Part shown: in pieces, positions 18,725 through 27,418 of the stretch
Position numbering within the stretch: position 1 is the stretch's first letter
Layout: the number at the start of each line of letters is the position of its first letter
NCBI GenBank assembly: GCA_944382875.1
Contig: CALWNQ010000006.1
Span: forward strand, 62,001 to 126,000
Source: an uncultured Clostridia bacterium
GTDB taxonomy: Bacteria; Bacillota; Clostridia; Oscillospirales; Ruminococcaceae
Length of the DNA: 64,000 nucleotides
Direction: 5' to 3'
Notes under the pieces: generated by a model
Seen by the model: only the letters and a program-made list of their open reading frames with translations
Database searches by the model: none
Told to the model about the DNA's origin: nothing
Program-made: the position numbers and the translations under genes

Positions 18725-18749
18725 TTTTTGGCCGTCTGTATGATATAAT
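18721..18749 (+). promoter_or_regulatory. Promoter of the CapD-like gene
   Basis: TTGATT at 18721-18726 and an extended -10, TGATATAAT ending at 18749, with 17-base spacing. It overlaps the stop codon of the regulator. Confidence 0.75.
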
Positions 18750-18789
18750 TTGTACAGAAGTCCCATAGGGACAGAAAGGCGGTTTTGGC

Positions 18790-19809
18790 ATGAGTACGGT
18801 TCCATATTTTTCTGGAAAACGAGTTCTGATTACCGGAGGCGGCGGTTCTATCGGCTCTGAGCTCTGCCGTCAGGTTGCCCAACAGCATCCGGAACTGTTG
18901 GTTCTGTTTGACATCAATGAAAATAACGCCTATGCTGTGCAGCAGCAGCTCTGGCGGCAGTATGGCTCGACGCTTCAGTTAGAAGTGGAAATCGGCTCCA
19001 TCCGGGATTCCGAGCGGATCCGGCAGCTGATGGAAGAATATCATCCACATATTGTTCTGCACGCAGCAGCACACAAACATGTCCCACTGATGGAACACAA
19101 TCCGCATGAAGCGGTCAAAAATAATGTTTTCGGCACCCTCCATGTCTTACTGGCCGCAAGAGAAGCCGGTGTGGAACGTTTTGCCCTGATCTCATCGGAC
19201 AAGGCCGTTCGTCCCACCAGTGTCATGGGCGCAACCAAACGACTCACCGAACGGATGATGGAGCAGCGCAGCGGCGGCATGATCTGCACCGCCGTGCGGT
19301 TCGGCAATGTCATCGGCTCAGCCGGTTCGGTTATCCCGCTTTTTCAGGAGCAGATTGCGGCGGGCGGCCCGGTTACCATCACAGACCGCCGGATGACAAG
19401 ATATTTTATGACCATTCCGGACGCCGCTTCGTTGGTTTTACAGGCAGCTTTCATCGCCGAGGGCGGCGAAATCTTCGTTCTCGATATGGGAGAGCCGGTT
19501 TCCATTCTGGCGTTGGCCGAGCACCTCATTCGGGAATCCGGACATATCCCGTGGGAAGAAATCCCCATCGTCTTTACCGGGCTCCGGCCTGGCGAAAAGC
19601 TGACAGAAGAACTGCTCACCGGAGAAGAAGAGTTGACAGCAACCCGCTGCGGCGGCATCCTCCGTACACAGCCCAACCCTTTCCCCGAAGGAGAACTCAA
19701 ACGCCTATTGGAAACACTCCGCGCGTCTCTTGCGGGAACGGATGAAGATGTGCGCAGAGCACTCCATGAGGCGGTTCCGGAGTATTCCGGAAATCATTCT
19801 GCAAAATAG
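18790..19809 (+). CDS. CapD/FlaA1-family NDP-sugar dehydratase or epimerase
   Basis: 339 residues, the soluble short form of the family. The N-terminal Rossmann motif is GGGGSIGSE (about residues 16-24). The catalytic segment SSDKAVRPTSVMGATKR (about 137-153) matches the Asp-Lys form seen in UDP-GlcNAc 4,6-dehydratases such as PglF/CapD. A later GLRPGEKL motif is also typical. Such enzymes make keto-deoxy sugars for surface glycans. No membrane segment is present, unlike long CapD proteins. It stands alone with its own promoter and terminator, so the glycan pathway served cannot be read from neighbours. Confidence 0.85.
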   Translation: MSTVPYFSGKRVLITGGGGSIGSELCRQVAQQHPELLVLFDINENNAYAVQQQLWRQYGSTLQLEVEIGSIRDSERIRQLMEEYHPHIVLHAAAHKHVPLMEHNPHEAVKNNVFGTLHVLLAAREAGVERFALISSDKAVRPTSVMGATKRLTERMMEQRSGGMICTAVRFGNVIGSAGSVIPLFQEQIAAGGPVTITDRRMTRYFMTIPDAASLVLQAAFIAEGGEIFVLDMGEPVSILALAEHLIRESGHIPWEEIPIVFTGLRPGEKLTEELLTGEEELTATRCGGILRTQPNPFPEGELKRLLETLRASLAGTDEDVRRALHEAVPEYSGNHSAK

Positions 19810-19811
19810 CC

Positions 19812-19845
19812 CAAAACCGGCACGTGTGACGTGCCGGTTTTTTTA
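19812..19845 (+). terminator. Intrinsic terminator
   Basis: Stem AAACCGGCAC/GTGCCGGTTT with a short loop and seven T residues, right after the CapD-like gene. Confidence 0.85.
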
Positions 19846-19959
19846 TATACGGGAGCAAACACGAGCATATCCGCGTATTCGGCAGAATAAGCGAGGTTGA
19901 TAAATTCATAACAAAGTCAATTCTGAACAAAATTGAAGCAAAACCATCCGAAATGTTGC

Positions 19960-19988
19960 TTGTTTTCCATGGAAAAATCCCGTATAAT
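19960..19988 (+). promoter_or_regulatory. Promoter of the sensor kinase/FloA gene group
   Basis: TTGTTT (19960-19965), 17-base spacer, TATAAT (19983-19988), followed by about 45 bases of untranslated sequence with AAAGGCGGG before the ATG. Confidence 0.75.
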
Positions 19989-20034
19989 ATAGGTAATCTG
20001 TTTTGCAAAACGAAATTTGTAAAGGCGGGTATCC

Positions 20035-20889
20035 ATGAAAAAACAATTTGAATTCCACAAAGCACGAATTTTTCTAACTGGTTTAAATATTTTGCAGATG
20101 GGCTCTATTCTGGTCCTGATTCTGCTTGCGAATTTTGATGAAAAGGTCACTCTCGACAAGGCGGAAACCATTTATCTGATCTTAATCGGCATTATTTCGA
20201 TTGTCGGCGGTATTTCCACCATTTTAGGTATCGCCCCACTGGGAAAAGCAGTGACTCAAATGGAGATGATGCAGGAAAGCCTTGACAACCTTTCCGATTT
20301 GAACTATCAGATTCGCGCACAGCGGCACGACTTTTTGAATCACATTCAGGTGGTATACAGCCTGATTGAGCTGGAAGAATATAAAGAAGCGCACAGCTAT
20401 CTGGAACGGGTATACGGAGATATCCAGCGGATCAGCAAGGTGCTGAAAACCGCTCATCCCGCTGTCAATGCGATTTTACAAGCCAAGAGCGATATGTGCG
20501 TCAAACGCGGCATCCAGCTCGAGCTGGCAATTCATTCCCCGTTTTCCGAACTTCGGATCCCTTCATGGGAGTTCTGCCGGGTGCTGGGCAATCTGATTGA
20601 CAATGCCATTTACGCACTGGAAAAAGAAGTCCCTGCCGGGCAGCGGAATATCCTAGTTACATTACGGGAAGATCTCAAACATTATTACTTTGAGGTGGAG
20701 AACAACGGCCCTGCAATTCCAAAGCAGTTATGGAACAAGATCTTTGAACCTGGCTTTACCACCAAAGGGGAGGATGGTCAGGGGATGGGGCTTGCCATCT
20801 GCCGCGAAATCCTCCAGGAAAACAATGGCACGCTGGAGCTTTCCAGCAGCGACAATTGCACGGTTTTTGCTGGCGTCATTCCAAGATAG
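20035..20889 (+). CDS. Membrane sensor histidine kinase, Spo0B/GHKL type
   Basis: 284 residues. Two transmembrane helices (about 12-33 and 46-68) with only a short extracellular loop, then a signalling helix. The phosphoacceptor motif RHDFLNHIQ (His 98) is of the Spo0B/CitA/AgrC kind. The ATPase domain has NLIDNAIYAL (N box) and GQGMGLAI (G box). Lacking an extracellular sensor domain, it probably detects a signal within or at the membrane. Its likely partner is the LytTR response regulator encoded three genes later; the intervening genes encode NfeD and flotillin, which points to membrane state as the input, an inference. Confidence 0.9.
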   Translation: MKKQFEFHKARIFLTGLNILQMGSILVLILLANFDEKVTLDKAETIYLILIGIISIVGGISTILGIAPLGKAVTQMEMMQESLDNLSDLNYQIRAQRHDFLNHIQVVYSLIELEEYKEAHSYLERVYGDIQRISKVLKTAHPAVNAILQAKSDMCVKRGIQLELAIHSPFSELRIPSWEFCRVLGNLIDNAIYALEKEVPAGQRNILVTLREDLKHYYFEVENNGPAIPKQLWNKIFEPGFTTKGEDGQGMGLAICREILQENNGTLELSSSDNCTVFAGVIPR

Positions 20890-20989
20890 CCGAAATTCTG
20901 TCAGTTGAAGGCGTAAAAACGACAATTCAGAAAATATACGTTCCCTTCTTAATTCTTTTCTGCTATGATACAATCAGAAAGGAGGAACT

Positions 20990-21496
20990 ATGATGGATGT
21001 TTTAGAAGTATTTACGAACCTTTCCACCTGGTCGATCATCCTGTTTATTCTGGGCTTTGGACTGGTCATTTTTGAAATGTTCAACCCTGGCTTCGGCGTC
21101 CCAGGCGCACTTGGAATTATCTTGCTGATTGCGGGAATCCTGATTACAGCCGAAACGGTGGAACAGGGGCTGCTGATGGGACTGGTTATCCTGGTCATCC
21201 TGGCGGTGATCCTCACCATCGTTCTGTATTCGGCGAGCAAAGGAAGACTTTCCAAATCCCTGATATTAAAGGACTCCACCAGCAAAGAATCCGGTTTCTC
21301 CGGGACTGAAGATCTGCAATATCTGCTCGGCAAACGCGGAATTACAGCAACACCGCTTCGCCCCGCCGGATGCGCGGATCTGGAAGGCGTCCGTTTGGAT
21401 GTGGTCACCCGTGGGGAATTTGTTGACAAAGATGTCCCGGTAACTGTCATCGAAGTGGAAGGCAACCGGATTGTTGTAGCACCAGTCAATCAATAA
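20990..21496 (+). CDS. NfeD-family membrane protein
   Basis: 168 residues. Three hydrophobic segments (about 14-32, 36-54, 62-82), including FGLVIFEMFNPGFGVPGALG, the hallmark of NfeD proteins. The C-terminal 70 residues form the NfeD OB-like domain (GKRGITATPLRPAG, then GNRIVVAPV). NfeD proteins accompany flotillins or stomatins and are thought to stabilise their membrane assemblies. The start has a strong AAGGAGG site. An extended -10 (TGCTATGAT, 20961-20969) upstream may provide a second promoter within the gene group. Confidence 0.9.
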   Translation: MMDVLEVFTNLSTWSIILFILGFGLVIFEMFNPGFGVPGALGIILLIAGILITAETVEQGLLMGLVILVILAVILTIVLYSASKGRLSKSLILKDSTSKESGFSGTEDLQYLLGKRGITATPLRPAGCADLEGVRLDVVTRGEFVDKDVPVTVIEVEGNRIVVAPVNQ

Positions 21497-21523
21497 ATTT
21501 ATCAGATAAAGGAGCGTGTTTTT

Positions 21524-22513
21524 ATGGTAGAATACTTAATTCCTCTGATTATTGCAGCAGTTGTTGTCATTATCCTGGCGCTGTTTTTCAGCTTTGTGCC
21601 AGTGGCACTCTGGATTTCAGCCATGGCGGCAAACGTACACATCGGGATCGGCACCCTGATCGGTATGCGGCTGCGGCGGGTTGTTCCCTCCCGGATTGTC
21701 GTGCCGCTCATCAAGGCAACCAAAGCCGGTATTGATCTCCCGATCAACAAATTGGAAGCGCACTATCTGGCAGGCGGTAATGTAGACCGTGTCGTCAATG
21801 CGCTGATTGCCGCACAGCGCGCCAACATCCCGCTGGAGTTCGAACGTGCCGCCGCCATCGACTTAGCCGGCCGCAATGTACTCGAAGCGGTACAGATGAG
21901 CGTCAACCCCAAAGTTATTGAAACCCCGGTTATCGCAGCGATCGCCAAAAACGGTATCGAGCTGCGTGCTAAAGCAAGAGTTACTGTCCGCGCCAACATC
22001 GACCGTCTGGTCGGCGGCGCCGGTGAACAGACCATTATCGCCCGTGTCGGCGAAGGTATCGTCACCACTGTTGGTTCCTCCGAAACTCATAAAGAGGTTC
22101 TGGAAAATCCAGACTCCATCTCCAAGACTGTCTTGAACAAAGGTCTTGACGCAGGCACTGCTTTTGAAATCCTCTCGATCGACATCGCGGACGTAGACGT
22201 CGGCCGCAACGTCGGCGCTCAGCTCCAGACCGATCAGGCAGAAGCTGACAAGCGGATCGCACAGGCAAAAGCTGAAGAACGCCGCGCAATGGCTGTGGCA
22301 CATGAACAGGAAATGAAAGCCGCCGTACAGGAAATGCGTGCCAAGGTTGTCGAAGCCGAAGCGGAAGTTCCGCGCGCAATGGCACAGGCGCTGCGGGAAG
22401 GAAAACTTGGCGTGATGGACTACTACAACATGCAGAACATCAACGCGGACACCGAAATGCGAGAGTCCATTGCGCGTCCCGCGAGCGGAGAAACCCAGAA
22501 AATTGAGCAGTAA
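21524..22513 (+). CDS. floA: Flotillin-like protein FloA
   Basis: 329 residues, the usual length of FloA/YqfA. An N-terminal hydrophobic hairpin (about 6-28) anchors it in the inner leaflet. A PHB/SPFH-like domain follows ([48 protein letters not shown]), then a helical region with EA-rich repeats (about 235-300). FloA scaffolds membrane microdomains and affects signalling kinases and protein secretion. It follows NfeD by 27 bases, as in many Firmicutes. A relation to the type VII system 4 kb away is only a speculation. Confidence 0.95.
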   Translation: MVEYLIPLIIAAVVVIILALFFSFVPVALWISAMAANVHIGIGTLIGMRLRRVVPSRIVVPLIKATKAGIDLPINKLEAHYLAGGNVDRVVNALIAAQRANIPLEFERAAAIDLAGRNVLEAVQMSVNPKVIETPVIAAIAKNGIELRAKARVTVRANIDRLVGGAGEQTIIARVGEGIVTTVGSSETHKEVLENPDSISKTVLNKGLDAGTAFEILSIDIADVDVGRNVGAQLQTDQAEADKRIAQAKAEERRAMAVAHEQEMKAAVQEMRAKVVEAEAEVPRAMAQALREGKLGVMDYYNMQNINADTEMRESIARPASGETQKIEQ

Positions 22514-22539
22514 TTTCTGCCGGAAAGGAGATGTCCCAT

Positions 22540-22989
22540 ATGTCTGACTGGACCGACCTGCTGGATCTTGCAGGGGATATTGTGGGAGATGCCGGCGGAG
22601 AACAGCTCTTGAAACAGAGCGAAAAGCTGATGAAAAAGCTGGGGCTGGACCTAACCGGTAAAAGCGGCGCAGCTTCCGAATCGGCTGCTGCACTCCGGGA
22701 AAAACAGCAGCAACTGAAAGCAAAGTTAAAAGAAAAGCATCCGGAAACCGGCCGCTTGGAACCAGAAACGCTGAAACCTGATTCCCCGGTACCGGAAGGG
22801 GAATCCACCGACTTGGCAAAAAACCGACCGGTTGCATTGCAAAGACAATCCGGTTCGGACGCGCTGCAGCATCTGACCAGCATTGCGGCAAGCGGACTGG
22901 GCGGCGCGATCCTTGTGGATGAAATCCTGGAACCGCCGCTGGCACTCCGTTCCGGATATCTCTCCCGCTATCGCCGCAGGACACGGTAA
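22540..22989 (+). CDS. Uncharacterised protein of the FloA gene group
   Basis: 149 residues from ATG 22540, with AAAGGAG nine bases upstream; the ATG at 22531 overlaps that site. Acidic N-terminal helix (MSDWTDLLDLAGDIV), a Lys/Glu/Gln-rich helical stretch (about 40-80), a Pro-rich linker and a C-terminal part ending in a very basic tail YRRRTR. It occupies the place of yqfB in the Bacillus nfeD-floA-yqfB order but shows no obvious similarity. Function unknown; position between FloA and the response regulator suggests involvement in the same process. Confidence 0.65.
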   Translation: MSDWTDLLDLAGDIVGDAGGEQLLKQSEKLMKKLGLDLTGKSGAASESAAALREKQQQLKAKLKEKHPETGRLEPETLKPDSPVPEGESTDLAKNRPVALQRQSGSDALQHLTSIAASGLGGAILVDEILEPPLALRSGYLSRYRRRTR

Positions 22990-23003
22990 ACAGGAGGTTG
23001 CTT

Positions 23004-23726
23004 GTGGATTTTAAAGTTCTTCTCGCGGATGATGACGCAGCTATGCGGCTGGTCATGCGCAAAATCGTGGAAAAAAGCGATGGCTTTACCATCGTAGGGG
23101 AAGCTTCTGACGGAGAAGAAGCGGTCAAACTGGCCGCTTCCCTCCAGCCGGACGTGGTATTCCTCGATGTGGAAATGCCAAAGCTCACCGGTGTGGAGGC
23201 TGCACGCGCCATTACCGAAGAAAACCCCGATACGGCGATTATCATGGCGACTGCACATGCGCAGTACATGCCGGAAGCATTCGAGGTTTACGCGACGGAT
23301 TACCTGATTAAACCGTTCAAGGTGGAACGGGTACATCAGACGCTGACCAAGCTCCGCATCCTCTTTGAAAAACGGGCAGCAAACGCCGCTGCCGGCAAAC
23401 AAAAGCTGCTCATCCGCAATCACGACGGAATGGTTTTGCTGGATGTTGGGGACATCATTTTCATTCAGCGTGAGGAAGGCGCCACCGAAATCCACACCAC
23501 CGACGGCGTTTATACAACGGCGGACAGCCTGAACAAAATTTGGGAAAAGCTGAACCCTTCCCTGTTTATGCGCAGCCACCGTTCCTACATTATCAACACT
23601 TCGGCGGTCAAGATGATCTATCCGTTCGGCCGCTGGACCTATCTGGTCAAATTCAAGATCGGGGACGCAGACGCCCTGATTACCCGGGAAAAGTTTGAGG
23701 AATTGCAGGCAATTCTGGAAAACTAA
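23004..23726 (+). CDS. LytTR-family response regulator
   Basis: 240 residues from GTG 23004, six bases after AGGAGG. A receiver domain (about 3-115) shows the acidic pocket LLADDD, the phosphorylated Asp in FLDVEMP (residue 55) and the conserved Lys in YLIKPF. A LytTR DNA-binding domain (about 135-238) has FMRSHRSYIIN. LytTR regulators usually pair with GHKL-type kinases, so the kinase at 20035 is the expected partner. LytTR factors typically control surface or export functions; the target promoters cannot be identified here. Confidence 0.92.
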   Translation: MDFKVLLADDDAAMRLVMRKIVEKSDGFTIVGEASDGEEAVKLAASLQPDVVFLDVEMPKLTGVEAARAITEENPDTAIIMATAHAQYMPEAFEVYATDYLIKPFKVERVHQTLTKLRILFEKRAANAAAGKQKLLIRNHDGMVLLDVGDIIFIQREEGATEIHTTDGVYTTADSLNKIWEKLNPSLFMRSHRSYIINTSAVKMIYPFGRWTYLVKFKIGDADALITREKFEELQAILEN

Positions 23727-23753
23727 CTCCCAATAACATACAAGGAGATTTTT

Positions 23754-24074
23754 ATGCTTGTTACAACCACTCCCACCATCGAAGGCCATCCCATCCGGCA
23801 GTATTACGGCATTGTGTTCGGCGAAACGATTACCGGCATCAACTTTGTCAAGGATTTTGCCGCCGGACTCTCCAACTTCTTTGGCGGACGCTCCCACACA
23901 TACGAAGAAGAGCTAATCAATGCCCGTGAAACGGCAATTCAGGAAATGATGAACCGTGCCGCTCAGATGGGCGCCAATGCTGTAGTCGGCGTCGACGTGG
24001 ACTATGAAATGCTTGGCTCCGACAATGGCATGATGATGGTTACTGTCACCGGCACCGCTGTACTGGCAGACTAA
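23754..24074 (+). CDS. YbjQ/UPF0145-family protein
   Basis: 106 residues, a typical full-length YbjQ protein: [14 protein letters not shown] at the start, a central helix with [20 protein letters not shown] and a strand ending in VTVTGTAV. These proteins form pentameric rings and have been linked loosely to heavy-metal or membrane stress, without a known activity. It follows the response regulator by 27 bases and precedes a terminator, so it is the last gene of the FloA group. Confidence 0.9.
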   Translation: MLVTTTPTIEGHPIRQYYGIVFGETITGINFVKDFAAGLSNFFGGRSHTYEEELINARETAIQEMMNRAAQMGANAVVGVDVDYEMLGSDNGMMMVTVTGTAVLAD

Positions 24075-24079
24075 GAAAC

Positions 24080-24118
24080 GAAAACGGATGCTGCGAAAAC
24101 GCGGCATCCGTTTTGTTA
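24080..24118. terminator. Bidirectional intrinsic terminator
   Basis: AAAACGGATGC-type stem with matching GCATCCGTTTT arm, flanked by A- and T-rich sequence, between two convergent genes. Confidence 0.85.
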
Positions 24119-24370
24119 TTTTCCCGTTTTGGAATAAAGTGTTTTGGTGCTAACGCCCGGAATCATTCCAAGCTTTCCCGAAAGGGCACTGATTGTCTCA
24201 TTGGGCGCATCCAACACTACACTAATAATCGAAAGCCCCTTTTCCCGGTAGGGCAGTCCCATCCGCCCGATGATATACCGGCTGTACTGGTGGAGCACCT
24301 GGTTGATCCGTTCCGCGGCTTCCGCGTCCTCCACCATAATACCCACCAGCGCAATCCTTGATTCTTCCAT
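24116..24370 (-). CDS. TM1266-type ACT-like regulator (iron-only hydrogenase system regulator family)
   Basis: 84 residues. The start MEESRIALVGIMVED and the middle HQYSRYIIGRMGLPYREKGLSIISVVLDA match the small ACT-fold proteins called TM1266 or iron-only hydrogenase system regulators, usually next to HydEFG genes. ATG 24370 has a GGAGGG site. It is the last gene of the nitrogenase-like operon, where it co-occurs with a HydE-like protein and no hydrogenase. A cofactor-sensing or assembly role is an inference; no DNA-binding domain is present. Confidence 0.8.
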   Translation of the reverse strand: MEESRIALVGIMVEDAEAAERINQVLHQYSRYIIGRMGLPYREKGLSIISVVLDAPNETISALSGKLGMIPGVSTKTLYSKTGK

Positions 24371-24383
24371 CAAATCCCTCCTG

Positions 24384-25175
24384 CTATTTTCGCGGCAGCT
24401 CCGGCACTACACAGGTATATTCCCTGTCCGGTAATGAGACAGTCCGGATATTGACCGGAATGTCAAACGCTTCCTGCAGATTATGTTCGGTGATAATCTC
24501 CGCTGTATCGCCGTACCGCGCGGTTCCGTCCGGCATCATCAAAAGTGATTTGCGGGAAATATCCACCGCGTGCTCCGGATAATGGGTGTTGATGATAGCG
24601 GAAATCCCGCCGTCCGCGCAAAGACGGCGCAGCACTTCAAGAACAATCATCTGGTTTTTAAAATCCAGGTTGGACTCCGGCTCATCCAGCACCAGCAGCG
24701 CCGGATCGGTTACCAGTGCCCGCGCAATTACTGCAAGCTGATATTCCCCGCCGCTGATCCGGCTGCACAGTTTCTGTTTCAGATGGGAAATCCCAACTTC
24801 AGCAAGTGCTTTGTCCACCATTTCCCAGTCCTTTTTCCCCGGCTGCGCAAATGCCCCCAGATGCGCGCTCCGGCCAAGAACAACCATCTCCTCCACAGTA
24901 TAGACAAAGGCGCTCTGTTTCGCCTGTGGGACATACCCCACCTGCTTCCAGAATTCTTTCTGCCCATACTCGCGGATATTTTTTCCATTGAGAAAAGAAC
25001 CGCCCTGCGTCCAGGGCATCAACCCCAGCATACACTTCATCAGCGTCGTCTTTCCTGCGCCGTTTGCCCCCAGAACCGCCAGAATTCCGGGGCCGTCAAA
25101 GGAGAAATCCACACCGTTCAGCACATATTTATCGCGTCCATAGCGGAATACACCGCCCCTCACCGAAAAATTCAT
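24384..25175 (-). CDS. ABC importer ATPase, FecE/BtuD type
   Basis: 263 residues from ATG 25175, which overlaps the permease stop (ATGA). Walker A is GANGAGKTT (about residue 36), the signature is ISGGEYQLA, and Walker B is LLVLDEPESNLD. The length and sequence fit the ATPases that pair with FecCD permeases for iron chelates, haem or cobalamin. An additional C-terminal 30 residues after TARYGDTAEIITEHNL look like a small regulatory extension. The substrate cannot be told from the ATPase. Confidence 0.92.
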   Translation of the reverse strand: MNFSVRGGVFRYGRDKYVLNGVDFSFDGPGILAVLGANGAGKTTLMKCMLGLMPWTQGGSFLNGKNIREYGQKEFWKQVGYVPQAKQSAFVYTVEEMVVLGRSAHLGAFAQPGKKDWEMVDKALAEVGISHLKQKLCSRISGGEYQLAVIARALVTDPALLVLDEPESNLDFKNQMIVLEVLRRLCADGGISAIINTHYPEHAVDISRKSLLMMPDGTARYGDTAEIITEHNLQEAFDIPVNIRTVSLPDREYTCVVPELPRK

Positions 25176-26194
25176 GAGCGAATCCCTCCTGTTCTGCGAA
25201 GCAGCAGGATAAAAAACGGCGCGCCAATCACAGCGGTAAGAATGGACACCGGAATTTCGGAAGCGGTCACACACCGGGCCGCCGTGTCAATTACCAACAT
25301 AAAGATGGCACCCAATCCCATACTGGCTGGAATGACCCGCTGGTTGTTGTTGCCGAAAATCATCCGGGAGATATGCGGGATCAAAAGGCCCACCCAGCCG
25401 ATCACGCCGCACATCGACACAACCGAAGCTGTGACCATTGCCGAACCGAGGATCACCATCGCCCGCACCTGCCGGACATTGACGCCAAGGGAGGAAGCTT
25501 CCTCCTCGGTCAGCGTCATGGCATTGAGTTTCCAACGGTAAAGGAAAATGATGGCAAGTCCGATCAGAATAAACGGCGCGCCAAAAAGCAGAGTATTCCA
25601 GCCGGTACCGGACAGACTGCCCATCAGCCAGAAAGTGATCGCCGGCAGGACATCCTGAGGGTCAGCGGTATACTTGACCAAGGAAACCAACGCGGAAAAC
25701 AAGGCGCTCACAACCATACCGGCCAGCACGATCATCACAATTGAGGATCGTCCCCCCGCTTTTCCCATGCTGACCATATAAACCAGCAGGACAGCCAGAA
25801 TCCCAGCTGCAAGCGCAAAGCTCTGCACCCAAAAGGAAGAAAGCCCGAACAAAATTGCCAGCACTGCCCCAAATGAAGCGCCGGTGGCAACGCCCAGGGT
25901 ATCCGGTGTCGCCAGAGGATTGGCAAACAGCGCCTGAAACGCGCCGCCCGCCGCACTCATCCCCGCTCCCGCCAGCAAAGCCAGCAGAATGCGGGGCATC
26001 CGCACATTAAAAATGGTGTTCTTCATGTTGGTGGTAACTTCCACTCCATCCGACAGTCCGGGAAAACAAACCGCCCAAACCTCCTGCAGTGAAATGGAAA
26101 AACGCCCCATTGTCAGCGAAGCAATCGAAAGAAGAACGATCGCCGCCAATATGCCGATTGTCCAGAAAACCTGCCGTTTTGCCGGCTGATGCAT
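25172..26194 (-). CDS. ABC importer permease, FecCD/BtuC family
   Basis: 340 residues with about ten transmembrane helices. The family signature GGAFQALFANPLATPDTLGVATGASFG is present in parts (about residues 82-108), as is the cytoplasmic coupling segment GWVGLLIPHISRMIFG. These permeases take up siderophores, haem, cobalamin or, in MolBC, molybdate. It lies between its binding protein and ATPase, all in one operon with the nitrogenase-like genes. Confidence 0.93.
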   Translation of the reverse strand: MHQPAKRQVFWTIGILAAIVLLSIASLTMGRFSISLQEVWAVCFPGLSDGVEVTTNMKNTIFNVRMPRILLALLAGAGMSAAGGAFQALFANPLATPDTLGVATGASFGAVLAILFGLSSFWVQSFALAAGILAVLLVYMVSMGKAGGRSSIVMIVLAGMVVSALFSALVSLVKYTADPQDVLPAITFWLMGSLSGTGWNTLLFGAPFILIGLAIIFLYRWKLNAMTLTEEEASSLGVNVRQVRAMVILGSAMVTASVVSMCGVIGWVGLLIPHISRMIFGNNNQRVIPASMGLGAIFMLVIDTAARCVTASEIPVSILTAVIGAPFFILLLRRTGGIRS

Positions 26195-26209
26195 AATATC
26201 CCTGCTTTC

Positions 26210-27397
26210 TCAGTAAGTCACGCCTGCGGCGGAAACAGGATTGTACATCAGGTCAACCTGCTCGTCGGTCAGGGTAACGCCGTACATATCCTGATAGTAG
26301 TCTTTCACTTCGGTGGTTATGTCGATGTCCTCAAACAGCTCCGGATAAACCGTTTTTGCCATCCAGAGAAAAGTAACGGGGGTATCGGTGCTGGGTGTAT
26401 AGCTGCGGTAGGTGCCGAGCGGCATTTTGTAGACCTGCTGGTCAACAACCGCCTTGACGCTCGACCAGTCGTAACTGCCGATTGTGTTGTTGTAAAGGTC
26501 ATCCGGCTGCGCTGTGGTAAAGTTGGTAATCAAAATCACATCGGGATCCCACTCATAAACCTGCTCCATGCTGATGACCGCGTTGGAGTTTTCCGCCTGC
26601 ACCTCTTCCGCAGCATTTTTGCCACCGACTGCATCCGCCCAATACTGGCCAAAGAAATGCTGCCCAGAGGTAACGATCTGTTTGTCGTCATAATTAAAGA
26701 GGAACAGGATGGATTTCTTCTCCTCTTCGGGGATATCTTTTACACGCTCCTGCACCAGATCATAGACTTCCTTGCTGTATGCGGAGATCTCCTCGCTCTT
26801 GCTGTTATCGGGGAACATCTGGCTCAGGATGTCGATCCACTGGTCATAAGTTTCCAGAATATCATAGTCCCATTTGCTGGGAGAAATCGCCACAGCGGGT
26901 ATCCCGGCATTTTCAATGGCGGAAATCAGCTCGGAGCTGCTGGCGTTGACCAACACCACATCGGGATCCAGATTCAAAAGCTGCTCGACGTTGAGGTTGC
27001 CGCCTTCCATAAAGCTGGTGTCGGCGTTTAAAATTTCCGGGAACAGCTCACCCAGCAGGCCAGATTTTGCGGCGCTCATACTGGAAGGATGAATGCCGAC
27101 GATCTTTTCGGCGGAACCGAGAAAAACGGTCAAAACCGACGCAATCGGCAGAATATCGGTGGTAACTACCCGCTCAATATTAGTGGGAATTTCCACCTGC
27201 CGGTCGGCGTGATCGGTGATCACAATGGTATCCGCTTTGGCGGCTTCGGATTCTTCCGCCGAAGATTCTGCGGAAACCATTTCGGTGCTGGAAACAGCGC
27301 TGCTCTCCGGTTCCGAAGTTTCGGTCTGGCCGCATCCCGCCAGAGCGGTAAGGGCCATCGTACAGCTTAACAAAAGTGCGAGAATTCTGCGTCTCAT
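26210..27397 (-). CDS. Iron-chelate/cobalamin-type ABC substrate-binding lipoprotein
   Basis: 395 residues. A lipoprotein signal ends in the lipobox LAGC (Cys about 21), followed by an acidic Ser-rich linker and a FecB/BtuF-like fold: DHADRQVEIPTNIERVV near residue 60, then LDPDVVLV and DPDVILITN in the second lobe. It captures the ligand of the FecCD importer outside the membrane. The gene lies 22 bases after the NifK-like gene. Ligand identity is open: siderophore, corrinoid, haem or oxyanion are all possible for this family. Confidence 0.9.
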   Translation of the reverse strand: MRRRILALLLSCTMALTALAGCGQTETSEPESSAVSSTEMVSAESSAEESEAAKADTIVITDHADRQVEIPTNIERVVTTDILPIASVLTVFLGSAEKIVGIHPSSMSAAKSGLLGELFPEILNADTSFMEGGNLNVEQLLNLDPDVVLVNASSSELISAIENAGIPAVAISPSKWDYDILETYDQWIDILSQMFPDNSKSEEISAYSKEVYDLVQERVKDIPEEEKKSILFLFNYDDKQIVTSGQHFFGQYWADAVGGKNAAEEVQAENSNAVISMEQVYEWDPDVILITNFTTAQPDDLYNNTIGSYDWSSVKAVVDQQVYKMPLGTYRSYTPSTDTPVTFLWMAKTVYPELFEDIDITTEVKDYYQDMYGVTLTDEQVDLMYNPVSAAGVTY

Positions 27398-27418
27398 TGG
27401 AATAACTTCCTTCCTACA

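Noticed and set aside
21863..23269. 468-residue minus-strand frame across floA and its neighbours
   Set aside because: It lies opposite three clear genes with good starts, has no recognisable domain and crosses gene borders.
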